Below, piece by piece: positions 13,329 to 21,654 of a stretch of DNA of 25,330 nt. Position 1 is the first letter of the stretch. Every line of letters starts with the position of its first letter. Location: positions 1-25,330 of the forward strand of contig CAZVPZ010000015.1 in NCBI GenBank assembly GCA_964629245.1. Direction: 5' to 3'. The stretch comes from CAZVPZ01 sp964629245 (GTDB lineage Archaea; Nanohalarchaeota; Nanosalinia; Nanosalinales; Nanosalinaceae). The notes beneath the pieces are model-generated. The model searched no databases, was not told where the DNA came from, and saw only the letters and a list, made by a program, of their open reading frames with translations. Position numbers and translations under genes: made by a program.

Positions 13329-14039
13329 ATGACTGAGGATGCCCGCACCCCCACCACTCATCCAGAAGATGTCGAGGAGCGCGACACAAGAAGTGAAAAC
13401 GTAAGGACCACCCAAGAGGCTGAAAGTCTAATCGAAGAGGAATCTCGGCGCGATATTTTTGAAAGAGACATTTTAGAAGAGAATGACGACGGAGAGAGAA
13501 ACGTTGATGAGGCCGAAGAGATCCTTCCAGAACAGGAACCCCGACCGAAGCTTTATGACCCTGAACGGCTTCCAGACAATCTTGGCTGGGACGAAGAGGG
13601 AGAGATCACTATTCTGCCAGAAGAATACAGGGAACCTATAGAGTTCGTTGTCGATACCCTCTACGAGGAAATCGGTTATCACCCTGACTTCGAGGGTATA
13701 AGGGATTTCCCCGTCCAGATGGCTGGGAGATTAAAGTTGGCCTATAAAGATGAGGATGAGATCGTGGTTAGGTACGAGGCCGGAACTCCTGTACCGACAC
13801 TCCAGAGGCACGACAGTTCGATGGCGGAGACAGTAAGTGATGTCCAGAAGCAAAGACTAACGGGGATTTTGACACCGCTCACTGAAGGCGGAGTATACGT
13901 GGACACCAGTCAGGAAAGTCCTTACCTCGTCGCTGAGTTCCACCTCCCGGCGAGTGATATGGATTCACTTCAGACCGGCGCATACCAGGTCGCCGAGAAG
14001 CTTGAGGCACTGGAAAAGGAACTCGACATATCTATATAG
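13329..14039 (+). CDS. Acidic two-part protein, unknown
   Basis: I do not recognise this 236-residue protein. Residues 1-75 are highly acidic, rich in Glu/Asp/Thr/Arg and probably disordered. Residues 80-236 look like a folded alpha/beta domain with regular alternation: I-E-F-V-V-D-T-L-Y-E-E-I near 104-115, M-A-G-R-L-K-L-A-Y-K-D-E-D-E-I-V-V-R-Y-E-A-G near 130-151, L-T-G-I-L-T-P-L near 176-183, then V-Y-V-D and Y-L-V-A-E-F-H-L-P, ending in an amphipathic helix. No catalytic motif, Cys pair or membrane segment is visible. Base composition is slightly more AT-rich than the neighbouring enzymes. It is monocistronic, converging on RNase Z with a 3-nt gap. Confidence 0.7.
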   Translation: MTEDARTPTTHPEDVEERDTRSENVRTTQEAESLIEEESRRDIFERDILEENDDGERNVDEAEEILPEQEPRPKLYDPERLPDNLGWDEEGEITILPEEYREPIEFVVDTLYEEIGYHPDFEGIRDFPVQMAGRLKLAYKDEDEIVVRYEAGTPVPTLQRHDSSMAETVSDVQKQRLTGILTPLTEGGVYVDTSQESPYLVAEFHLPASDMDSLQTGAYQVAEKLEALEKELDISI

Positions 14040-14042
14040 GGG

Positions 14043-14948
14043 TTATTCCGGACGGTGCGGCTTGATGTTGAACTCCTGACCGTCTGAAGCGAGAACAGTG
14101 TTCTCGAATACCTCCCGGGCCTCTTCCAGCAGTTCTTTTTCCTTTCCACGGTAGCGGCGGGAGATGTGCATCAGTGCGAGCTTTTCCACACCCGCCTCCT
14201 TGGCGATTTCCGCAGCCTGTCTTGCACTGGTATGGTTAGGACGTTCATCAACCAGGTCATGCGCAATGGTGGCCTCGTGTATCAGCAGGTCCGCATCCTT
14301 TGCGTTCTCCACCATGCTGTCACATTTCGCCGTGTCTCCGGAATAGGCGATTTTCCGGCCCGGGACCTCTTCTACAACGTCATCGGGCTCTATAGTCTTT
14401 CCGTCGACCTCGACTGTCTCGCCATCCTTCAGCCTGCCTATCTTGGGAGAGGCCTCCAGACCGAGCTCGTCCATTCTCTCCCTGTTCGCTTTAACCGACG
14501 ACTCCTCCTCGAAGACGTACCCGAAAGCGTTGATCCCGTGCTCTACCTCGAAAGGCCTGACCTCGTATCCCTCGCCAGCTATCACCTCTCCCTCGACTAT
14601 GTCCTCAACCAGTATGTCGTAGTTCCTGTTGAAGTAGCCCGTATCGAGTATCCTCTCGGTGAACTCCTCCGTCCTCGGTGGGCCATATATGTAAAGCGGG
14701 TGTTTTCTCCCCTCCATCTCCAGCGTCTGGATCAGTCCCAGAAGGCCGGAGAAGTGGTCAGCGTGCCAGTGCGTCACGAAGATCTTACTGATTTTCATCA
14801 GGCCCAGCTTGTCCATCATCACGCGACGCTGGGTTCCTTCACCGCAGTCGAGTAGAATCCTCTCGCCCTCGTAGTTTATGATGTTCGCAGGAAGTCCTCT
14901 CTCCCTTGTAGGTACTGAACTGGAGGTGCCAACGGTCCATACATCCAT
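14043..14948 (-). CDS. rnz: Ribonuclease Z (tRNase Z)
   Basis: RNase Z is a metallo-beta-lactamase enzyme that cuts tRNA precursors immediately 3' of the discriminator base. The 301-residue protein is a short-form enzyme with the signature T-H-W-H-A-D-H at 59-65 (the family has H-x-H-x-D-H), plus V-P-T-R-E-R-G-L-P-A near 12-21, L-L-D-C-G-E-G-T-Q near 32-40, A-Y-S-G-D-T near 199-205, H-E-A-T and H-T-S-A-R-Q-A-A-E-I-A, and a final L-M-H-I-S-R-R-Y. The C-terminal half is somewhat charged but complete. Leaderless promoter at 14972-14977, exactly 26.5 nt upstream. Confidence 0.95.
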   Translation of the reverse strand: MDVWTVGTSSSVPTRERGLPANIINYEGERILLDCGEGTQRRVMMDKLGLMKISKIFVTHWHADHFSGLLGLIQTLEMEGRKHPLYIYGPPRTEEFTERILDTGYFNRNYDILVEDIVEGEVIAGEGYEVRPFEVEHGINAFGYVFEEESSVKANRERMDELGLEASPKIGRLKDGETVEVDGKTIEPDDVVEEVPGRKIAYSGDTAKCDSMVENAKDADLLIHEATIAHDLVDERPNHTSARQAAEIAKEAGVEKLALMHISRRYRGKEKELLEEAREVFENTVLASDGQEFNIKPHRPE

Positions 14949-14970
14949 AGGTTGATTTGAGAAACGCAGT

Positions 14971-15004
14971 CTTTTAACCGGTTTGAACCGGAAAAGTTAT
15001 ATAG
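14971..15004. promoter_or_regulatory. Back-to-back promoters with an inverted repeat between them
   Basis: Minus-strand TTAAAA (14972-14977) is 26.5 nt before RNase Z ATG 14948; plus-strand TTATAT (14998-15003) is about 25 nt before ATG 15026. Between them lies the perfect inverted repeat CCGGTT-TG-AACCGG at 14978-14991, abutting the first TATA box. The repeat is placed where a repressor or activator could affect both genes. Confidence 0.5.
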
Positions 15005-15025
15005 TCACGAGACAGTAATAACATT

Positions 15026-15427
15026 ATGTCGGAGTGGGTGGTAAAGAAGCTGGGCAGGGACACCGTCAAGGCGATGGTGACCGGCCTGAAGTACGGTGAC
15101 AGTTCCTACGAGCCGCTGGGAATAACAGTGGTGGAACCGGGTATCAAGCAGACCGGCCACGGCCACAGGCTGTCAAAAGGCACTCATTACGCCTCCGAAT
15201 GGCTCGAAGTAAGCGGGGAGTACGACTCTCTCTCGGCCCTCGAACACCAGCTGGAGGAGGGACACTCCCTCCAGGAATACAGGACTGTTGAAGACTACGA
15301 TGTGGAGATAAGGCCTAGGGAAGACATGCACGGAGCCTACAGGGTCCTCGAAGACGATAGCCGCGACATAAGGGAGTTTATACAGGTACTAGAGGCAGAA
15401 GACTGGTCTGACAGCTTTCTAACATGA
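15026..15427 (+). CDS. Small acidic protein, unknown
   Basis: The 133-residue protein is soluble with alternating strand-like and helix-like segments: W-V-V-K-K-L-G-R-D-T-V-K-A-M-V near 4-18, G-I-T-V-V-E-P-G near 32-39, G-H-G-H-R-L near 44-49, and a helix S-A-L-E-H-Q-L-E-E-G near 70-79. The C-terminal end is a charged helix. I recognise no family and see no catalytic motif, although G-H-G-H could bind a metal. The start ATG 15026 has a TATA box at leaderless distance. The repeat CCGGTT-TG-AACCGG in its promoter is shared with RNase Z. Confidence 0.7.
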   Translation: MSEWVVKKLGRDTVKAMVTGLKYGDSSYEPLGITVVEPGIKQTGHGHRLSKGTHYASEWLEVSGEYDSLSALEHQLEEGHSLQEYRTVEDYDVEIRPREDMHGAYRVLEDDSRDIREFIQVLEAEDWSDSFLT

Positions 15428-15443
15428 AATCGGACGAAAGATG

Positions 15444-15450
15444 ATTTAAT
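15444..15450 (+). promoter_or_regulatory. TATA-like box for the 15472 gene
   Basis: ATTTAAT lies about 24-26 nt before ATG 15472. Confidence 0.45.
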
Positions 15451-15471
15451 TGGAGAACGCAAAACCTCACT

Positions 15472-15696
15472 ATGAGCCTCGCGGAGAAGATAGACCTCGG
15501 AGAGGCTATGAAAACCTCGCTGATGATCACTACCTCCTTCGCGGTCACGATAGCGGCGCTCGCATTCGCGGCCAGAACGGAGTTTATCGAGCTGGAGCTC
15601 CCGGAGCAAACACCGTACGGCCTTGTAGTCTTCGGTCTGGTAGTGATATTCAACCTCGCGTTCTCGGCCAACATCCTGGATCAGATGTGGGAGTAA
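15472..15696 (+). CDS. Small two-helix membrane protein, unknown
   Basis: The 74-residue protein has two strongly hydrophobic segments, about residues 14-34 (T-S-L-M-I-T-T-S-F-A-V-T-I-A-A-L-A-F) and 49-67 (Y-G-L-V-V-F-G-L-V-V-I-F-N-L-A-F), joined by an acidic loop (E-F-I-E-L-E-L-P-E). This is a helical hairpin, with no recognisable motif. Its 3' end overlaps the convergent Trm-G10-like gene by 16 nt. The function is unknown; small membrane hairpins can be subunits of larger complexes, but nothing here indicates which. Confidence 0.6.
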   Translation: MSLAEKIDLGEAMKTSLMITTSFAVTIAALAFAARTEFIELELPEQTPYGLVVFGLVVIFNLAFSANILDQMWE

Positions 15697-16619
15697 TCCA
15701 CCACGTAGATGTACCGGGTAAGACTACTGTGGATATAGACCTCGTACTTGGCCTCGAAATCGCCGATATCGGGTCGGTTCGACATGAAAACCGCCTTATC
15801 CGCGAGCTCTGGAGCGGTATCAAGGAAAGAGTCTACCGGCGAGTTCTCTGAGCGTGAGGCCTTCCCGTAAGGAAGGTCGGTTATCACTGCATCGAACTTC
15901 TGCCCGAAGATCTCTTCCGCTTCAGCCACATCACCTTCCCTTATATCGTGGACTATTATACCGTACTCCTCCAGGTTCTCCCTCGCACCCTCAACCATCT
16001 CCCCGCTGATGTCAAGCCCGTGAACACCTATCCCGCACAGCCCCGCCTCTATAAGTACGCCTCCGGTACCACAGAAAGGGTCAAACGCGTGTTTACCCGC
16101 AGGGATCCCGGAAAGGTTGACCAGCACGCGCGCCAGAACAGGGTCCAGCGAGACGGGCGAAGAGAAAGGCCGCTCCTGGTTCTTCCGCTTTTCGAACAGA
16201 CCTCTATCGATGTCGAGAACTCTCTCCGCCAGGACGTAGATGTCCTCGAAAAGGTAGACTATCACGACTTCATCCGGATCCTCCAGATCGACGCCGTTGT
16301 TATCCGTCTCTATAGCGCTGCCTACTTTCTGCTGAACCACCCGCGTATCATGCTCTCCCTCGACTTCAACAGCTCTCACCCTGAAGCTCGAGGAGGGACG
16401 GTACTCCGGCTCAAGTTCTTCGATATCGCCCTCTTCCAGCTTGCGCGACACCTCGTGGACGAGCGCCAGCCTTCTTAACCGGGATGGCTCCGCCTCGGTC
16501 TCCGCAAGTCTTCCACGGAGTTCGGCACTCTCTTCTACCCCCTGGGACTCCAGGAAACCCTCCAGTTCGGCGACGGCAAGACCGATGTCTTCTCCGGCCA
16601 GGAGGTAAAGGTAACTCAT
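15681..16619 (-). CDS. Trm-G10/Trm11-type tRNA (guanine-10-N2) methyltransferase
   Basis: The 312-residue protein has an N-terminal THUMP-like region (about 1-150) and a C-terminal Rossmann methyltransferase domain. D-P-F-C-G-T-G-G at 180-187 is the SAM-binding motif I, and T-D-L-P-Y-G at 247-252 is the N/D-P-P-Y-type catalytic motif, with L-P rather than P-P, as in Trm11/Trm-G10 enzymes that methylate G10 of tRNA. H-G-L-D-I-S near 200-205 is motif II. Length is slightly short for the family. The start overlaps the flippase gene's stop as ATGA, so translation is likely coupled. G10 specificity is inferred from family resemblance. Confidence 0.88.
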   Translation of the reverse strand: MSYLYLLAGEDIGLAVAELEGFLESQGVEESAELRGRLAETEAEPSRLRRLALVHEVSRKLEEGDIEELEPEYRPSSSFRVRAVEVEGEHDTRVVQQKVGSAIETDNNGVDLEDPDEVVIVYLFEDIYVLAERVLDIDRGLFEKRKNQERPFSSPVSLDPVLARVLVNLSGIPAGKHAFDPFCGTGGVLIEAGLCGIGVHGLDISGEMVEGARENLEEYGIIVHDIREGDVAEAEEIFGQKFDAVITDLPYGKASRSENSPVDSFLDTAPELADKAVFMSNRPDIGDFEAKYEVYIHSSLTRYIYVVDYSHI

Positions 16620-17617
16620 CCCCGTCTCTCCTCCTGGAGCAAGTTGAGCGAGATGTAGCCGACACCTATCACCGGCCAGTAGACAGCCATGCGGAACAGG
16701 ATGGCGGCGAGGAGTGCGGATGCGAAAGAGACCTCGAAAAAGAACGTCAGCAAACCGGAAAGCGCTGCCTCGTAGGCGCCAGAACCCCCTGGCATCGGGG
16801 AGAAGTTTGCCAGTGCGGCCAGCGGCATCACGAAGTAGAGAGGTGCGAAATCGACTTCTACCCCCAGCGACATCAGTATGAGGTAGATAGTGACTATCTC
16901 AAGTATGAAGCCCAGGTGGGCGATGACAGCCGTCTTCAGCAGGTGGCGGGGACTTTCCCCTATCTTCCTGAAGTTCTCCCGGAGACGGTAGATACGCCCG
17001 TTTATAGCCGTCACTATCTTCCTGCCGAGTCCAAGGTGGCCGGAAATCCACCTGACAGCTCCCACTGAAACTTTCTCCAGTTTCTCCGTCTTGAACCAGA
17101 GGAAGTAAACTACCACTCCCGCCCCAATCGTCGCCAGTAGCGCGAGTAAAAGTGTCTGAAGTATGACCTCGTTAAGCGAACCGAAGAAGAGGAGGTAGAC
17201 GGATCCTGCGACTATGAAAGTGAAAGGAGGCGTCACGTTGACCATGTCGGCGGAGAAAACGGTGGAGAACGCCTTCTCGTAGCTCGCATCTGTGTTGCTC
17301 GATATCACGTACGCCATGAAGGGCTCGCCGCCGAAAGTCCCCAGGGGAGTGATGTTATCCAGGAACCTCCCTGCAAGGAAGATCTTGAACGTCTTGAAAT
17401 AGGATATCGGAAGTTCAAGCGCTTTGAAGAAGCTGAACCATGTATAGCTCCAGACGAAGTTGGTCGCAAAACCCAAGAGAAGTGCCGGGACAAGCACCAA
17501 GAGCTCGGCAGCACTCACCGCTCTAACCAGGTCCCCGACATCGGCGAAGTAAACCATCGCCAGCAGGATCAGTGTCGAGACGCCGAACCAGATGACTCTC
17601 TTTACTCTAGAATCCAT
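16616..17617 (-). CDS. Flippase-like membrane protein (AglD/LPG synthase transmembrane family)
   Basis: The 333-residue protein has about eight hydrophobic segments and the family motifs P-L-G-T-F-G-G-E-P near 95-103 and S-P-M-P-G-G-S-G-A-Y-E-A-A near 275-287, found in the UPF0104/AglD/LPG-synthase membrane domain. Related proteins move or modify lipids in the membrane; in archaea AglD-type proteins take part in glycan assembly. No glycosyltransferase domain is fused. Gene order on the minus strand is Rpp21, flippase, Trm-G10, overlapping by 11 and 4 nt, so the three probably share one transcript. The divergent genes from 17970 onward are two glycosyltransferases, which supports an envelope role. 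Confidence 0.82.
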   Translation of the reverse strand: MDSRVKRVIWFGVSTLILLAMVYFADVGDLVRAVSAAELLVLVPALLLGFATNFVWSYTWFSFFKALELPISYFKTFKIFLAGRFLDNITPLGTFGGEPFMAYVISSNTDASYEKAFSTVFSADMVNVTPPFTFIVAGSVYLLFFGSLNEVILQTLLLALLATIGAGVVVYFLWFKTEKLEKVSVGAVRWISGHLGLGRKIVTAINGRIYRLRENFRKIGESPRHLLKTAVIAHLGFILEIVTIYLILMSLGVEVDFAPLYFVMPLAALANFSPMPGGSGAYEAALSGLLTFFFEVSFASALLAAILFRMAVYWPVIGVGYISLNLLQEERRG

Positions 17618-17891
17618 AGCGGTTCACGTTTCCACAGTCCCTACAAACATAGTTTACGGTCCTGTTTTTTGAATCAATCCTTACCCTGCAGTTAAGACCT
17701 GGCTTCAGATAGCTGTGGCACTCGTGACAGAACCTCCTCCTGAACTTCGAGGGGATGCTGACGCGGTACTTCATCCCTACCTTTCTGGCCAGTTCAACGT
17801 AGCGGTCCGAAAGCTCCGGCTCCTCCTTGAACCGTATTTCCGCGAGTTCGAAAAGTCTCTGGATACGCTCCTCCGCTATTTCCCTCTCCAT
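17607..17891 (-). CDS. rnp4: RNase P protein subunit Rpp21 (RPR2/Rnp4)
   Basis: Rpp21 is a zinc-ribbon protein that pairs with Rpp29 and helps archaeal RNase P cut the 5' leader of precursor tRNA. The 94-residue protein has a helical N-terminal half and the zinc ribbon C55-H-E-C58 ... C83-R-D-C86, with C68 in the loop (G-L-N-C-R-V-R). ATG 17891 is preferred over a start 31 codons upstream because R-I-Q-R-L-F-E-L-A near its N terminus is the family's usual opening helix and a TATA-like AGTTTTTAG is centred about 26.5 nt before it. Its 3' end overlaps the flippase gene by 11 nt. Confidence 0.93.
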   Translation of the reverse strand: MEREIAEERIQRLFELAEIRFKEEPELSDRYVELARKVGMKYRVSIPSKFRRRFCHECHSYLKPGLNCRVRIDSKNRTVNYVCRDCGNVNRYGF

Positions 17892-17912
17892 AGCTTGAAA
17901 AGCATGTACAAT

Positions 17913-17921
17913 AGTTTTTAG
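17913..17921 (-). promoter_or_regulatory. TATA box for the rnp4-flippase-TrmG10 operon
   Basis: Minus-strand CTAAAAACT is centred about 26 nt before ATG 17891. Confidence 0.5.
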
Positions 17922-17942
17922 CTTAGCGATGGCAAAAAGCCA

Positions 17943-17950
17943 GGTTAAAC
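17943..17950 (+). promoter_or_regulatory. TATA-like box for the first glycosyltransferase
   Basis: GGTTAAAC is centred about 23-24 nt before ATG 17970, slightly nearer than elsewhere in the window. Confidence 0.4.
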
Positions 17951-17969
17951 CCGGAGCCGGTGTCAGAAG

Positions 17970-18941
17970 ATGCTGGTGAGCCACTACTGTGAATTCGAAG
18001 ACAGGCTAAGCGGCGGGATACGTGAGTCTGTGAAGCACCAGCGGAAGGCGCTTGAGCAGGAGGGGATAGATTTCACGACGGAGCCGGATCTCGACGCGGA
18101 CCTACTGCACCTAAACATCATGGGACCATCCTCCGTCTACTACGCCCTGAGAGCCCGAGAAAAAGGAGTCCCCGTCGTCGTCCACACCCACCTGACGGCG
18201 GAGGACTTCGGGAAGAGCTTCCGGCTGAGCGATAAAATCGCGATCCCGCTACGGTACTGGCTCCAGTTCTGTTACAGCCTCGCAGACCAGCTTATCTGCC
18301 CCTCAGACTACAACCAGCGGATTATAGAGGGCTACACGGAAACCACATCGACAGTCATAAGCAACGGTGTCAACGGTGAAAAGCTGGAGGGCTTCGAGGA
18401 ACTCAGGGAGGAGTACATGAACCGGTACGACCTTGAGGAGCCTGTGGTCTTCAACCTGGGGCACGTGTTCAAGAGGAAGGGTCTCCGGAAGTTCGTGGAA
18501 ACCGCGGAGGAGATGCCGGAACTTGACTTCATATGGTTCGGCCCGAAACACCTGATGCTCAAGGACAGGGAGACCTCCAGACTCGTCGAGCGAGCCCCGG
18601 AAAACTGCCAGTTCCCGGGATACGTGGAAGATGTAAGGGGCGCATTCGCCGCGGGAGACGTTTTCTTCTTCCCTACCCACGAGGAAAACGAGGGAATATC
18701 GCTACTTGAGGCTCTCTATTGCGGCAAACCCGTAGTTATAAGGGATATCGACACATTTAGCTGGCTTGAAGATGAGGAAAACTGCCTCAAGTCGGATGAC
18801 GACTTTACAGGAGAGCTGGAAAAGATGAAAGACCCCGATTTGAGAGAGGAGATAGGGAAAAAAGCACTTAAAACCGGCCAGAAGTTCTCTCTCGACGTTA
18901 TAGGCCGCCAGATAGCAGAACTCTACTCGGAGCTTGTTTAA
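17970..18941 (+). CDS. GT4-family glycosyltransferase
   Basis: The 323-residue protein is a GT-B glycosyltransferase of family GT4, transferring a sugar from a nucleotide-sugar to a lipid or glycan acceptor with retention. The N-terminal domain shows G-G-I-R-E-S and H-T-H-L near 15-20 and 72-75; the C-terminal domain begins at V-V-F-N-L-G-H-V-F-K-R-K-G near 159-171 and has the E-x7-E motif H-E-E-N-E-G-I-S-L-L-E-A at 237-248, with Glu239 and Glu247 as the pair. No signal peptide or membrane segment is evident, so it probably works on the cytosolic membrane face. It is followed by a second GT4 gene. Donor and acceptor are unknown. Confidence 0.9.
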   Translation: MLVSHYCEFEDRLSGGIRESVKHQRKALEQEGIDFTTEPDLDADLLHLNIMGPSSVYYALRAREKGVPVVVHTHLTAEDFGKSFRLSDKIAIPLRYWLQFCYSLADQLICPSDYNQRIIEGYTETTSTVISNGVNGEKLEGFEELREEYMNRYDLEEPVVFNLGHVFKRKGLRKFVETAEEMPELDFIWFGPKHLMLKDRETSRLVERAPENCQFPGYVEDVRGAFAAGDVFFFPTHEENEGISLLEALYCGKPVVIRDIDTFSWLEDEENCLKSDDDFTGELEKMKDPDLREEIGKKALKTGQKFSLDVIGRQIAELYSELV

Positions 18942-18944
18942 AAC
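18936..18944 (+). promoter_or_regulatory. TATA box for the second glycosyltransferase
   Basis: GTTTAAAAC overlaps the TAA stop of the preceding gene and is centred about 28 nt before ATG 18968. A second promoter inside the locus is therefore possible. Confidence 0.5.
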
Positions 18945-18967
18945 TTTACAGGTGAAGAATCACTTGT

Positions 18968-20020
18968 ATGCGAGTAGGCTTTTTTTCGGACAGCTACTTC
19001 CCCTCCATCGACGGAGTCACATATACGCTCAAGTCGTGGAGAGATAAACTGGAGGAAAGAGGGCACGAAGTCTACATCGTATACCCGGGTTCCATGGGCT
19101 ACACGCCGGAAGAACGCGAGATCCCTGTTTTTTCGATTCCGAATCCCTTCTACAGCGGCTACAATATACCTCTCCCCCCGGGTTTCGGAAAGTTCCCTGA
19201 AGTGGATATAGTCCACTGCCACAGCCCCGCGCCGCTCGGCATAGCAGGAAGACTCTATGCCCGCCGTAACGACCTGCCGGCGGTTTACACTCATCACACC
19301 CCGCTAGAACAATATTTTGAGCAGGAGATCCACAGCAAACTCCTGGCAGATGCGCTCGCGAGGCTCTACCTACCTCTCGAGAACTACTTCCTCAAGAGTT
19401 TCGAGACGGTGACGGCTTCAACCCCCGATATAGGTCGGGACGTGGACCCTGTGGAACTCCCTGTCGGGGTCGACACGGAATTTTTCCAGCCCACGGAAAA
19501 CAGTATTATAGAGGATTCAGGCCTGGAGAGACCCGTAATAGGGTACAGCGGCAGGATAAGCATGGAGAAGAATATCGACGAACTCATCGAGTTCGCAGAG
19601 GATTTCGAAGGCTCGGTCTTCATCGTCGGTGAAGGGCCACAGAAGGAAAAGATAAAGCGTTTATCCCCTCAAAACGTCCTGATGAAGGATTTCCTGCCGC
19701 GGGAGAGACTCCCGGAGTTCTATACCGGGATAGACGTTTTCGTGACCGCATCTACCGCCGACACTCTCGGCCTCTCGGTACTGGAGGCGAACGCCTGCGG
19801 CACACCAGTGGTTGCGCCCAACGTGGAACCCTTCACCCACACGGTGGCAGATGGAAACGGTCTGAGGTACACCAAGGGCGATATCAGGGATCTGGGCGGG
19901 AAGGTCGAAAACGCGCTCTCGGGAGATTTCGAACCCCGGGAAGCCGTGATGAAGTTCTCACTTTCCAAAACCATCGACCAGCTGGAGGGTATCTACGGTG
20001 ATATAGGCGATGGCGTATAA
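18968..20020 (+). CDS. GT4-family glycosyltransferase (glycolipid type)
   Basis: The 350-residue protein starts with F-F-S-D-S-Y-F-P-S-I-D-G-V, the N-terminal pattern of GT4 enzymes that glycosylate diacylglycerol or phosphatidylinositol, and contains H-C-H-S-P-A-P-L-G-I-A-G near 83-94, Y-T-H-H-T near 107-111, G-R-I-S-M-E-K-N-I near 196-204 and V-G-E-G-P-Q near 221-226. The acidic pair is T-A-D-T-L-G-L-S-V-L-E, with Asp in the first position and Glu in the second, a substitution within the E-x7-E motif. Likely a membrane glycolipid synthase using an archaeal lipid acceptor, which is inference. Its 3' end overlaps DUF2070 by 11 nt. Confidence 0.92.
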   Translation: MRVGFFSDSYFPSIDGVTYTLKSWRDKLEERGHEVYIVYPGSMGYTPEEREIPVFSIPNPFYSGYNIPLPPGFGKFPEVDIVHCHSPAPLGIAGRLYARRNDLPAVYTHHTPLEQYFEQEIHSKLLADALARLYLPLENYFLKSFETVTASTPDIGRDVDPVELPVGVDTEFFQPTENSIIEDSGLERPVIGYSGRISMEKNIDELIEFAEDFEGSVFIVGEGPQKEKIKRLSPQNVLMKDFLPRERLPEFYTGIDVFVTASTADTLGLSVLEANACGTPVVAPNVEPFTHTVADGNGLRYTKGDIRDLGGKVENALSGDFEPREAVMKFSLSKTIDQLEGIYGDIGDGV

Positions 20021-21653
20021 CCTGGACATCTTTGAAAAGGTCATATTCCACATCCCATCGACGAAGAAGACTGCAACGCTCATAACCTCGCTCGGGACTC
20101 TTTACAGCGTCGCCTTCTACATTATGCTGGGGATGTTCACCCGGCACAGCCTTGAACCCAACATGATACCTCTCCTGGCGTTCTTCCTTTTCATCGCACC
20201 CTGCTTTGTATCAGGCGAACTGCTACACCGCTTCCTACCCGACTACCCGCGGAAATGGGGCTACTTCCTGATGCTCTCGACACAGCTTATCATCTTCATC
20301 TACACGGCCATACTGTCCGGCGCCAACAATTTCGTGAACGCCTGGAACATCTTCTGGCTGGGCCTGATAACCGTCTTCCTCGCCAACATGATAGTGCTCA
20401 TCCTCTCCGTGGGGATGGAGCACCTATCCAAGATAGGGATGCTCAGCGCGGTACAGCCTATGATGATACTCGGGGGCTTCCACTATTTCCTCGGGAGACT
20501 GCTTAACGTCACAGCGATCGAGTACCTGAGCAACCTCGGAGTGCTGTTGTTCGCTGGCCTGATGCTTGTCGTCGTCATACTGGTACAGGAATACCTGATG
20601 GGCAGCAACATCTCTAACATCACAGCCTCCTCGCTGGCCGCGGGCATACTCCAAAAGGAGCAGGCCGCCCTTGATGTCGGTTATCTCTCACGTCCTGACG
20701 TGCAGACCCTCGCAGTAGAGAACCAGTCAGGCAGGGCGACAATCGCAGCTCCCTGGGTCCATCCCGGCCCGCTCGAGGGGTTCGGCGGAGGAAGCCTCTC
20801 GGAGAAGATAATCAAGCACCTTAACGAGGACGGTACAGGGTTCTTCTTCCACATCCCCTCCACCCACCAGGACGATCCCGCTGACCCAAACGACTGCGAC
20901 AAGATAATCGACGCCCTGGCAGAGCCTGAACTCGGGGGTAAGGCATCGAAACTTATCAGCAGGCAGTATGAGGGCATCGAGTTCCACGGAAGGAAGATAG
21001 GAGAACAGAAGATAGTTTTCATGGAGACGGACCGGTACGATGATTTCGAAAAATGGATCTTCAGGGACATTATAGACCTGGACAACGTCCTGCTGGTCGA
21101 CAGGCACTCCCACACCAAGCACAAGGACCGGGACACGCTCTTCTACGGGACCGTGGATGCGGAACGGTTCAGGGAACACCTCCTCGAATTCCTGAGAGAG
21201 CTTGAGGAACTCGAGATGCACGACTACTACGCTGGCTACTCCTCCAAGACGAACGACAAGTCCGCCTTCACGCTCGTCGAAGAAGTGGGAGGACAGCGCA
21301 CACTTATCCTCGCGGTCGACGAGAACGGGCCCTCACAGAACGTGCTGTCGCTCAAGGAGGAGATGCAGGGCTATTTCGACGAGACCCTCGTGGTGACGAC
21401 AGACACCCACAGGAGCATCCACGAGCTCGCACTGGAGAAAGAGATCCCGAGGGAGGAACTCCTGGAACTGGTGGAGAAGGCTGAGGAAAACGTCTCCGCA
21501 GCAACTATCGGCGTTACTAACTCTCTTGCGGAGGAAATCAAGATACTCCAGAAGGACTACTACAGCCTGATGTACAGTCTCAACATAATTGTAAGGCTTT
21601 TTGTTCTAGCGCTGGTAGTCCTATACCTAGGGCTGATAATATGGGTGTTCTAG
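20010..21653 (+). CDS. DUF2070 integral membrane protein
   Basis: The 547-residue protein has the layout of the archaea-specific DUF2070 family. Residues 20-195 hold about seven hydrophobic segments, residues 215-520 form a large soluble domain, and residues 525-547 are a final membrane helix. The soluble part has the His/Asp-rich motifs A-P-W-V-H-P-G-P near 247-254, H-I-P-S-T-H-Q-D-D near 281-289, L-L-V-D-R-H-S-H near 361-368 and T-T-D-T-H at 463-467, which resemble metal-binding loops of a hydrolase. No function is established for this family. Its start overlaps the second GT4 gene by 11 nt and the next membrane gene begins one base after its stop, so it is part of the envelope transcript. 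Confidence 0.85.
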   Translation: MAYNLDIFEKVIFHIPSTKKTATLITSLGTLYSVAFYIMLGMFTRHSLEPNMIPLLAFFLFIAPCFVSGELLHRFLPDYPRKWGYFLMLSTQLIIFIYTAILSGANNFVNAWNIFWLGLITVFLANMIVLILSVGMEHLSKIGMLSAVQPMMILGGFHYFLGRLLNVTAIEYLSNLGVLLFAGLMLVVVILVQEYLMGSNISNITASSLAAGILQKEQAALDVGYLSRPDVQTLAVENQSGRATIAAPWVHPGPLEGFGGGSLSEKIIKHLNEDGTGFFFHIPSTHQDDPADPNDCDKIIDALAEPELGGKASKLISRQYEGIEFHGRKIGEQKIVFMETDRYDDFEKWIFRDIIDLDNVLLVDRHSHTKHKDRDTLFYGTVDAERFREHLLEFLRELEELEMHDYYAGYSSKTNDKSAFTLVEEVGGQRTLILAVDENGPSQNVLSLKEEMQGYFDETLVVTTDTHRSIHELALEKEIPREELLELVEKAEENVSAATIGVTNSLAEEIKILQKDYYSLMYSLNIIVRLFVLALVVLYLGLIIWVF

Positions 21654-21654
21654 A

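Noticed and set aside
17892..17984. Upstream extension of Rpp21 from 17984
   Set aside because: It runs over the divergent glycosyltransferase promoter and adds residues not seen in the Rpp21 family; the TATA box at 17913-17921 supports 17891.
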